Source of the DNA: Bacteroidota bacterium | GTDB taxonomy: Bacteria; Bacteroidota; Bacteroidia; Flavobacteriales_F; PHOS-HE28 | Reading direction: 5' to 3' | Length of the DNA stretch: 64,000 nucleotides | Assembly: GCA_014584605.1 (NCBI GenBank) | Contig: JACTMO010000062.1 | Span: forward strand, 100,528 to 164,527 | In this document: one piece after another, positions 48,707-56,413 of the stretch | Layout: the number at the start of each line of letters is the position of its first letter | How positions within the stretch are numbered: the stretch's first letter is position 1 | The notes under the pieces: generated by a model | The model's input: only the letters and a program-made list of their open reading frames with translations | Told to the model about the DNA's origin: nothing | Databases searched by the model: none | Translations under genes and position numbers: made by a program

Positions 48707-51700
48707 TCAGAAGCTGAGGCGCAGGCCGAGGCGGATGGTCCGCGGCGAGCCGAAATTGCCGGGGTTGTTCACCTTGAGCGCGTACAGGTCCGCGTAGCTC
48801 AGCGGATCGGTCTGCAGGGCGATGTCGTTCTGGTACTGGGCGGCGGCGAGGTAGCCATCGTCCGTGGGGCTGCCTGTGGCGCGGTACACCCCGGTGATGT
48901 TGCGCGTGTTGAACAGGTTGGTGACCAGCAGGTAGATGTTCAGGTCCACCGACTTGGCCTTGTCACCCTCCTTCTTGCCCATGCTCAGCGGGATGTCGCG
49001 GTCCAGCTGCATGTCGGCGGTGAACTGCCAGGGCAGGCGGGCGCCGTTCACGCCACCGTCCAGGCGGTAGGAGCCCTGCCCACCGGAAATGGCCCCCTCC
49101 TGGACGATCTGGGCCGAGTTGCTGTAGGGCGTACCGCTGCCGAAGATGGTCACCAGGTTCAGGCCGGTGCGTTGCAGGATGGGCGCGCCGAAGAGCATCG
49201 GACCGTTGTAATCCTTGCCCGCGCCATAGCGGAAGTCGGTCGTGATCTGGATGCGGTGGCGCTGGTCGAAGTTCAGGGCGTTGATCACGCGCAGGTTGCT
49301 CTGCCCGCTGTTGATCAGCGCCAGCGAGGTGTTGGGGTCGCTGCCCGTGCCGTCGGCGAACTGCAGGGTGTAGTTGGCGCGCATCCAGATGTTGCCCGTG
49401 CGCCGCAGGTCGAAGGTGAGGCTTAGGCCCTTCACCGTGCCGAAGTCGATGTTGTCGTAGGTGCGGTAGGTCCGCGGCCAGGCCTCCTGCACGTTGCGCA
49501 CCTGGATCATGTCGCGCAGTTCGCGGTAGAAGGCTGCGATCTTCAGGGAGCTGCTCTTGCTGAGCACCTGCTGGAAGCCCAGTTCGTAGTCAATGGTCTT
49601 GCTGGGCTTCAGCGAGGGGTTGTTCATGACATCCCCCGTGGTCTCGATATAGGCCAGGCCCGGCAGATCGAGCCGAACCGCGCTGGTGGGGCGCTGGGTG
49701 AGGATGTCGTAGTGGGCGAAGAAGAGGGCCTCGTCGCTGATGGGGAAGCTGAAGGCCACGCGGGGCATGACGTTCACCGTGGGCTTGTAATCCTCGAAAG
49801 CGCTCTTCTTCAGGCGGCTGCCCGGCAGGTCCCCGTTGGGGTCCGAATCGTAGCCGATCAGGTAGGGGGCGATCCCCTCGGCGCTGCGCAGCACGCTGGG
49901 GTCCGCCAGCTCTTCACCGGTGGCGCCGTACCACACGTTGCCATCGCGGTAGCCCACGATGCGCGTGGGGTCCACCAGGCGGTCCACGTAGATCACATAA
50001 TCGTCGCCGATGTTGCTCGGGCGGCCGTTGGCCAGAGCCTCGCGGATATCGCTGTCGGGCACCTCGGTACCGGCGGTGTAGGCCGGGCGCCAGAGGAACT
50101 TGTCCTTCAGGGTGTTCTGGTTGGCGTCGAAGCGGTCCACGCGGACACCCACGTTGAAGATGATGTCGTCAAAGGCGAACTTGTCCATCAGGTAGCCCGC
50201 CATGTAGATGGGCGCGAAGGGCGCCTGCACCCGGGTGTAGTTGCCGTTGCCGTCGCGCTTGTCGAAGAAGTCCTCGAAGGCCGGCCGGCCGTTGATGCGG
50301 TTGCCCAGGTGGTCGTAGCCATTGAACCCGACGTAGGAGTTCCCGTCGTTGATCAGCTCCTCGGCGCTGAACATGTCCAGCGAGAACACCGAGGGGTCCA
50401 GGGCGTCCACGTCGATGAAGTCCGTACCGTTGGGGTCCAGGCCCAGCGCCTCCCGCAGGCTTTGGTCGAAAAAGGGCTGGTCAGTACCCAACAGGCGGTC
50501 ATAGGTGTAGAACGGTACCGTGCCCAGCGGGTAGGTGATGGTGGCGTTGGCCAGCGAGGCGTCGTCCAGGTTGCGGATGTGGAAGTTGGCCAGCTCACGG
50601 GCCCGGGTCCACAGGCCGATGGGGGCCAGGCTGTACCGGCGGTCCACCAGTTGTTCATACTCCACCCCCACGCTCAGGGCGTGCTGGCCGATGTCGGCCG
50701 AGCCCATGGCCGTCAGACGGAACTGGTCGGTCTGGCGGCGCCGGTACTCCGCACCGTTCGGGTCGTCGATGAAACCGATGTTGTTCCAGAGGTTGTACAC
50801 GTTGCGCGGCCGTTCGCCGTTCAGCAGACCGTTGCCGGTGCGGATGGCATTGAAATCCTCATAGGGCCCGGCGGGGGCCTGCGCACCGAAGAGGTTGGCG
50901 ATGTTAAAGGGCTCGTAGGGGAAGAGGTTGAAGTACTGCGAAGTGATGGAGGCCACGTCCGCATTGGTCTCGCTGGGCACGAAGGTCACCAGCGTGTCGC
51001 GGAAACCGGTGTGCACGAAGGCCCCCAGGGTGTCCACGAACTCATAGGTGGGGGCCCGGTAGGTGTTGAACCGGCCCACGTACCCATAGTCGAAGAACTT
51101 GTCGCCATGCTCCTGGTCCTCCACGCGCTGGGTGTAGCGCGAATAGTCCAGCTGGATGCTGTAGAAGGCGTTCTTGATCTTGCTGGCCTGCTCGCCGTCC
51201 TCGCCACTGCGGTTGGGGAAGCGCTGCACGAAGCGCAGGAAACCGCGCCAGGTGAGGTCCCTGTACCGGAAGTTGTTGTCGGCGTTCAGCAGCGAGTTAT
51301 CCCTGCTGTAGTTCTGGCGGTCCAGGTAGTCCACACTACCGCCCAGGGTGAGGGTGATGTGGTCACTGGTGGCGATGTCGATCTTGCCCGAGGCCACGTA
51401 GCCCACCCGACCCGCGTTCTGGCGGGTTTTGAGCGCTTCGATGTCCGAGCCGCGCAGGTAGTCCGAGTTGTACACCACGGCGTTCGACCCGGCGATGTCG
51501 CGGATGGTGAGCGGGTTGGCCAGCAGTTCATCCCGCTTCTCGGGCCGCACGCGCCAGTCGCCCAGGAAGCTGGGGTCGTTGTCCACGATGTTGCTGTACT
51601 GCCCGCTGAGGAAGAAGCCCAGCAGGGGACGGGTCTTGTTGCCGGCGCTGTCCTTCTTGAAGAAGAGCGGACCGCTGATGCTGGCCTCCAGCTGGTTGAA

Positions 51701-52483
51701 GGCGTACTTGTCCAGGCCCACGATGTCGGTGATGTCGCTGCCCACCTTGAAGCCCGAGGTGAGGTATTCCACACCTCCAAAGAAGCTGCGGCTCGGACCG
51801 CGTGTGGTGATGTTGATCACGCCACCGGACACGTCGCCGTAGTTCGCGGGCACCCCCCCGGTGATCACCTGCACCTCCTCGATGGCGCTCTTGGGCAGGC
51901 CGGTACCGGCGCCGGCCGGCACTTTCACCCCGTCGATGTAGTAGTAGGTGTTCTCGGTACGGGCCCCGCGGATGCTGATGCCGCCGCCCGTGCCCGCCGT
52001 GCTGGTGCCCGCCACCGTGGTGGCGATCGCCGCTGCCGAACGCTGGGGCATGCGCGCGATGTCCTCCCGCGTGATCGTGCCGCCGGAAGCGCCACCGTCC
52101 TTCTGGATCAGGGGCACCTGGTACTGAACCACCTCGAACTCCTTGAGCTCCAATCCCTGGGACAGGTTCAGGTCCAGGAAGGTGATCTGGTTGCCGCTCA
52201 CCACCACGCCGGTCTGCTTCAGCGGCTGGTAGCCCACGTAGGTGACGATCACATCATAGGTGCCCGGGTCGATGGGCTTGATGAAGTAGTTCCCGTCGAA
52301 GTCGGTGGTGCCCGAGGCCACCACGGTGCCGCGGTTCTCCACGGCAACGTTCACGAATGGCAGGGGCTCCTTGGAGACCTTGTCCGCCACTTTACCCTTG
52401 AGGCTACCGGAGCCCACCTGTGCAAAGGCGACCAGCGCGGTGAACAGACCAAGGGTGACCGAGGTGAATACCCTTCTCACCAT
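48707..52483 (-). CDS. TonB-dependent receptor-like barrel with carboxypeptidase-regulatory-like N-terminus
   Basis: 1258 residues. Signal peptide, then a CarboxypepD_reg-like domain (GSLKGKVADKVSKEPLPFVN, DFDGNYFIKPIDPGTYDVIV). The plug domain follows (GGISIRGARTENTYYYIDGV, VQVITGGVPANYGDVSGGVI). The rest is a long barrel ending IRLGLRLSF with a terminal Phe. The regulatory domain is typical of the SusC/RagA-like and T9SS-associated receptors, but no SusD gene is near. It is the first gene of the operon with the 1367-residue protein and the PorV-like barrel. Confidence 0.93.
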   Translation of the reverse strand: MVRRVFTSVTLGLFTALVAFAQVGSGSLKGKVADKVSKEPLPFVNVAVENRGTVVASGTTDFDGNYFIKPIDPGTYDVIVTYVGYQPLKQTGVVVSGNQITFLDLNLSQGLELKEFEVVQYQVPLIQKDGGASGGTITREDIARMPQRSAAAIATTVAGTSTAGTGGGISIRGARTENTYYYIDGVKVPAGAGTGLPKSAIEEVQVITGGVPANYGDVSGGVINITTRGPSRSFFGGVEYLTSGFKVGSDITDIVGLDKYAFNQLEASISGPLFFKKDSAGNKTRPLLGFFLSGQYSNIVDNDPSFLGDWRVRPEKRDELLANPLTIRDIAGSNAVVYNSDYLRGSDIEALKTRQNAGRVGYVASGKIDIATSDHITLTLGGSVDYLDRQNYSRDNSLLNADNNFRYRDLTWRGFLRFVQRFPNRSGEDGEQASKIKNAFYSIQLDYSRYTQRVEDQEHGDKFFDYGYVGRFNTYRAPTYEFVDTLGAFVHTGFRDTLVTFVPSETNADVASITSQYFNLFPYEPFNIANLFGAQAPAGPYEDFNAIRTGNGLLNGERPRNVYNLWNNIGFIDDPNGAEYRRRQTDQFRLTAMGSADIGQHALSVGVEYEQLVDRRYSLAPIGLWTRARELANFHIRNLDDASLANATITYPLGTVPFYTYDRLLGTDQPFFDQSLREALGLDPNGTDFIDVDALDPSVFSLDMFSAEELINDGNSYVGFNGYDHLGNRINGRPAFEDFFDKRDGNGNYTRVQAPFAPIYMAGYLMDKFAFDDIIFNVGVRVDRFDANQNTLKDKFLWRPAYTAGTEVPDSDIREALANGRPSNIGDDYVIYVDRLVDPTRIVGYRDGNVWYGATGEELADPSVLRSAEGIAPYLIGYDSDPNGDLPGSRLKKSAFEDYKPTVNVMPRVAFSFPISDEALFFAHYDILTQRPTSAVRLDLPGLAYIETTGDVMNNPSLKPSKTIDYELGFQQVLSKSSSLKIAAFYRELRDMIQVRNVQEAWPRTYRTYDNIDFGTVKGLSLTFDLRRTGNIWMRANYTLQFADGTGSDPNTSLALINSGQSNLRVINALNFDQRHRIQITTDFRYGAGKDYNGPMLFGAPILQRTGLNLVTIFGSGTPYSNSAQIVQEGAISGGQGSYRLDGGVNGARLPWQFTADMQLDRDIPLSMGKKEGDKAKSVDLNIYLLVTNLFNTRNITGVYRATGSPTDDGYLAAAQYQNDIALQTDPLSYADLYALKVNNPGNFGSPRTIRLGLRLSF

Positions 52484-52529
52484 GTACGAGCAGGATTAGC
52501 GTTAGAAATGACTGCGCAACGAGGGGGCG

Positions 52530-52537
52530 TAAAGATA
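52530..52537 (-). promoter_or_regulatory. -7 box TATCTTTA of the TonB receptor operon
   Basis: Minus-strand TATCTTTA, 46 nt before the start at 52483. A TTTGG about 20 nt further upstream may be the -33 element. The remaining 190 bp up to 52731 hold nothing else I can name. Confidence 0.45.
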
Positions 52538-52731
52538 GAAAGATCCCCTTTCCTCCAAATCCCCGCAAACCCGCGTCCCGCTTGGATTTCCTCGTTCCTG
52601 CGGCCGGCAGGGGTACCGATCGTCGTGGTGCTGCGACAGAACATCTCGGTGACTTTCCGGGGGCAAGGTATCCCCAACACGTCCTTCGCGCCCTGCCGAA
52701 TCCTGGCCGGGATATACCGGTCCGCGAACGT

Positions 52732-53016
52732 TCACCGGGTGAAGGTGCGCCGGAACCAGCTGTCGCGATGCAGACCGCTGCCGCGCCGGTCCGCACGCCG
52801 GGTGTGCCGCCGCAGGCGCTTGCGCGTGGCCTTGTCCTGGATCTTCATGTGGTGGCGCAGGTCCTCCCGCTTCTGCCGGGCCAGCTGCTTGCGCTCCTCC
52901 TTCTCCTTGCGGGCCTGCATGCGCTCGGCCTCCTTCTGCCCGATGCCGTCCTGGGCACGGGCCGCCAGCGGCGCACCGGCCATCAGGCACAGCAGCAACA
53001 GGGCGGAAAGGCGCAT
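52732..53016 (-). CDS. Small secreted, strongly basic protein (94 aa)
   Basis: The signal peptide MRLSALLLLCLMAGAPLAARA is followed by a mature part packed with K, R, E and H (EAERMQARKEKEERKQLARQ, then KATRKRLRRHTRRADRR). It would be a charged helix and may bind nucleic acid or acidic polymer in the periplasm. No family name known to me. Its -7 box ends 4 nt before the ATG. Confidence 0.65.
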   Translation of the reverse strand: MRLSALLLLCLMAGAPLAARAQDGIGQKEAERMQARKEKEERKQLARQKREDLRHHMKIQDKATRKRLRRHTRRADRRGSGLHRDSWFRRTFTR

Positions 53017-53020
53017 GCCG

Positions 53021-53028
53021 CAAGGATA
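53021..53028 (-). promoter_or_regulatory. -7 box TATCCTTG of the small basic protein gene
   Basis: Minus-strand TATCCTTG, 4 nt before ATG 53016. The divergent box for the Rieske-like gene is about 20 bp away. Confidence 0.4.
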
Positions 53029-53049
53029 CGACCATCCCCGCCTCGCCCG

Positions 53050-53057
53050 TACCTTTG
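53050..53057 (+). promoter_or_regulatory. -7 box TACCTTTG of the Rieske-like lipoprotein gene
   Basis: Exact match to TAnnTTTG, 4 nt before ATG 53062. Confidence 0.55.
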
Positions 53058-53061
53058 GTCC

Positions 53062-53499
53062 ATGCGCCAGCACCACGGGTCCCGGACGATCGCCGGCGCG
53101 GTCCTCATGGCCCTGTTGCTGGGCACCGGGTGCCGCAAGGAGAACAACAGCGGGGTGCCGCTCACCCAGGTCGACTTCCAGATCAACGTGAACAACCCGG
53201 CCTACAACGACCTGGCCGTGCCGGGTGGCTGGCTCTACCTCACCGGCGGCTCCATGGGCATCATCGTGTACCGCAAGAGCCTGGAGGAGTTCGTGGCGCT
53301 GGACCGCCACTGCCCCTACCAACCCGCCGACCTCTGCCGCGTGCATGTGGACGACACCGATGTGCTGGCCCGCGACACCACCTGCTGCGGCAGCGCCTTC
53401 CTGATCATGGACGGAAGCGTCACCCAGGGACCCGCCTCCCTCGGCCTGCAGCGCTACAACACCTCCTTCAACGGCAGCATCCTGCGGATCTACAACTGA
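53062..53499 (+). CDS. Rieske-like lipoprotein with altered cluster ligands
   Basis: 145 residues. LLLGTGC24 is a lipobox. The fold order fits a Rieske domain: a first loop ALDRHCPYQPADLC, a second loop RDTTCCGSAFLIMDGS and the following GPA (Pro-loop). However the canonical C-x-H and C-x-x-H pairs are not there: HC stands in the first loop and CC in the second. A Fe-S cluster with other ligands, or a structural relic, is possible. It could be a periplasmic electron carrier; this is inference from the fold pattern. Confidence 0.7.
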   Translation: MRQHHGSRTIAGAVLMALLLGTGCRKENNSGVPLTQVDFQINVNNPAYNDLAVPGGWLYLTGGSMGIIVYRKSLEEFVALDRHCPYQPADLCRVHVDDTDVLARDTTCCGSAFLIMDGSVTQGPASLGLQRYNTSFNGSILRIYN

Positions 53500-53507
53500 G
53501 GGGTCGT

Positions 53508-53600
53508 GCGTGTGAGGGGAGAGGGGTGAGGGTGGGGAGAATGGTGAGGGTGGTGAGCGTGGCGGGAAGAGTGAGAAGGGTGAGGGTGGTCAGCATGTCT
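53508..53600 (+). repeat. Purine-rich low-complexity tract with three GGTGAGGGTGG copies
   Basis: Copies at 53525-53535, 53543-53553 and 53579-53589 in an almost pure G/A/T run just after the Rieske-like stop. It is unlike the neighbouring DNA and has no coding potential. Confidence 0.6.
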
Positions 53601-53671
53601 CGTTCTGAAGGAGGTTGACGGGGTGAGGTCGTGAGCCCGGTACGGGCGTTGTGCGCTGACCAACAAGAACA

Positions 53672-53706
53672 CGAAGCCCCGGCATCCTGGTGGATCCGGG
53701 GCTTCG
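53672..53706 (-). terminator. Long hairpin terminator of ahcY
   Basis: CGAAGCCCCGG pairs with CCGGGGCTTCG, and an inner ATCC-TGGT-GGAT extends the stem with one bulged base. On the minus strand GTGTTCTTGTT follows. It may also serve the gene on the plus strand. Confidence 0.75.
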
Positions 53707-53721
53707 CCATGCTCGCGATGC

Positions 53722-55038
<1,317 letters not shown>

Positions 55039-55106
55039 GCTTGGTACGCCGTGGCCCGGCGCAGGCGTGGGATGTTGTGGTGCGGGCCCCCGGCCCTTGG
55101 CGGCTG

Positions 55107-55114
55107 CAAAGGTA
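55107..55114 (-). promoter_or_regulatory. -7 box TACCTTTG of ahcY
   Basis: Exact consensus on the minus strand, 68 nt before the ahcY start, leaving room for an ordinary leader. Confidence 0.5.
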
Positions 55115-55150
55115 GCGGTTCGCCGGACCGGAGGCCAGCGCGGTGTTCAG

Positions 55151-55158
55151 TATGTTCG
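55151..55158 (+). promoter_or_regulatory. -7 box TATGTTCG of the GGGP synthase gene
   Basis: TATGTTCG ends 5 nt before ATG 55164 and overlaps the upstream in-frame ATG (55152), arguing against that start. Confidence 0.45.
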
Positions 55159-55163
55159 CACCG

Positions 55164-55904
55164 ATGGGCGCCGTAACGGACCGACTCGTGGAGGCCAGGA
55201 CCCGTGGCCGCAAGCTGCTGGCGGTGCTCATCGACCCGGACTTCGGCCAGGACGAGCCGCTTCTGGAACGCACGGTGCAGAACGCCTGCATGGCGCGGGC
55301 GGACCTGCTCCTCGTGGGCGGCAGCCTGCTCACCACCACGGCCTTCGACCGGTGCGTGGCCAGGGTGAAGTCCCTGAGCGACAGGCCCGTGCTGCTCTTC
55401 CCCGGCAGTCCGGCCCAGCTCAGCGGGCATGCCGACGCCGTGCTCTTCCTCTCCCTGATCAGCGGCCGCAACCCCGAACTGCTCATCGGCCACCACGTGA
55501 CCGCCGCCCCCACCGTCAAGGCCCTCGGCATCGAGGCCATTCCCACGGGCTACATGCTGGTGGACGGCGGCAAGGCCACCACCGTGAGCTACGTGAGCCA
55601 GACGGCAGCCATCCCGCACGACAAGCCCGGCATCGCCGCGGCCACCGCCATCGCAGGTGAGCTGCTCGGCCTGCGCACCATTTACATGGACACCGGCAGC
55701 GGCGCGAAACGGACCGTCAGCCCCGAGATGGTGGCGGCCGTGCGCAGGAACGTGGAGCTGCCGGTCATCATCGGTGGAGGCATCCGCGATACGGCCACGG
55801 CGAAAGCCCTGTGCGAGGCCGGTGCCGATGTGCTCGTCGTCGGGACCGCCTTCGAACAGGATCCCGAGCTGATCTTCGCGATGAGCGAGGCGGTACACGG
55901 GTGA
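55164..55904 (+). CDS. Geranylgeranylglyceryl/heptaprenylglyceryl phosphate synthase family
   Basis: 246 residues of the GGGPS/PcrB TIM-barrel family, which joins a polyprenyl diphosphate to glycerol-1-phosphate. LLAVLIDPDFG, LLVGGSLL and FPGSPAQLSGHADAVLFLSL are the N-terminal phosphate and product blocks. IPTGYMLVDGG and VIIGGGIRD form the glycerol-phosphate site. The bacterial group II enzymes are found in Bacteroidota; the final product there is not settled. Start placed at MGAVTDRLVEART from the position of the -7 box; MFAPMGAVT is the alternative. Confidence 0.9.
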   Translation: MGAVTDRLVEARTRGRKLLAVLIDPDFGQDEPLLERTVQNACMARADLLLVGGSLLTTTAFDRCVARVKSLSDRPVLLFPGSPAQLSGHADAVLFLSLISGRNPELLIGHHVTAAPTVKALGIEAIPTGYMLVDGGKATTVSYVSQTAAIPHDKPGIAAATAIAGELLGLRTIYMDTGSGAKRTVSPEMVAAVRRNVELPVIIGGGIRDTATAKALCEAGADVLVVGTAFEQDPELIFAMSEAVHG

Positions 55905-55936
55905 GGAGGTTGGACCAGCCCTTCATTCCATGCGCC

Positions 55937-55944
55937 TATCTTTG
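55937..55944 (+). promoter_or_regulatory. -7 box TATCTTTG of the hicB-like gene
   Basis: Exact consensus ending 6 nt before ATG 55951. An upstream ATG at 55930 precedes the box and can be excluded. Confidence 0.55.
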
Positions 55945-55950
55945 AGCATC

Positions 55951-56181
55951 ATGAGCAGCATCCACCTTTCGCTGATGATCGAGACCGGCGAGGACGGTGT
56001 CTTCACCGATCGTTGTCCCGCTTTCAAAGGCTGCCATAGCTACGGTTCCACGGTGGACGAGGCGATCGCGAACATCAAGGAGGTGATCGCCATGTGCATG
56101 GAGGAAGAGCGTCCGGAACCATTGAACCGGTTCATCGGGTTCCGCGAGATCGAAATGCCAACCGGCCGCGTGGCTTCCTGA
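55951..56181 (+). CDS. hicB: HicB-like antitoxin
   Basis: 76 residues. The N-terminal HicB/UPF0150 domain has LMIETGEDGVFTDRCPAFKG, then CHSYGSTVDEAIANIKEVI, the degenerate RNase H-like fold that masks HicA. The short C-terminus lacks a clear helix-turn-helix. The order antitoxin-then-toxin and the tight spacing match HicBA modules. The stop overlaps an ATG (56181) that should start hicA. Confidence 0.8.
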   Translation: MSSIHLSLMIETGEDGVFTDRCPAFKGCHSYGSTVDEAIANIKEVIAMCMEEERPEPLNRFIGFREIEMPTGRVAS

Positions 56182-56413
56182 TGGAACGATAGCCCGTGAT
56201 CAGGGAAAAGACCTTGTCAAACCACTCGAAGAAATGGGCTTCGCTGTCGTCCGGACCAAGGGGTCGCATCATCGACTGCGACATCCGGATGGTCGGGTGA
56301 CCACGGTTCCGGTACACCGGAATACAGACCTCCCCAAGGGCCTGCTGCGCAAGATCATCCGCGAGGACCTCCAGTTGACCATGGAAGAGTTCACCGCGTT
56401 GATCGGCCGTTGA
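56181..56413 (+). pseudogene. hicA: HicA-like toxin with a broken start region
   Basis: The frame GKDLVKPLEEMGFAVVRTKG, then SHHRLRHPDGRVTTVPVHRN, is a plain HicA mRNA interferase: double-stranded-RNA-binding-like fold, catalytic histidine in KGSHH. It ends LTMEEFTALIGR at 56413. The expected start, ATG 56181 overlapping the hicB stop, is in another frame and hits TAG after three codons. One extra base before ATA 56189 would give MERIARDQGKDLVK, a normal HicA start. In the toxin frame the first ATG is 56234, which would remove helix 1. So this is a one-base deletion, a sequencing error, or initiation at a non-ATG codon. Confidence 0.7.

Noticed and set aside
48707..52483. SusC/SusD polysaccharide utilisation locus
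   Set aside because: The receptor is SusC-like at its N-terminus, but no SusD, glycoside hydrolase or sugar regulator is adjacent.
55039..55163. S-adenosylhomocysteine riboswitch before ahcY
   Set aside because: The leader is about 60 nt after the likely transcription start and shows no recognisable aptamer pairing.
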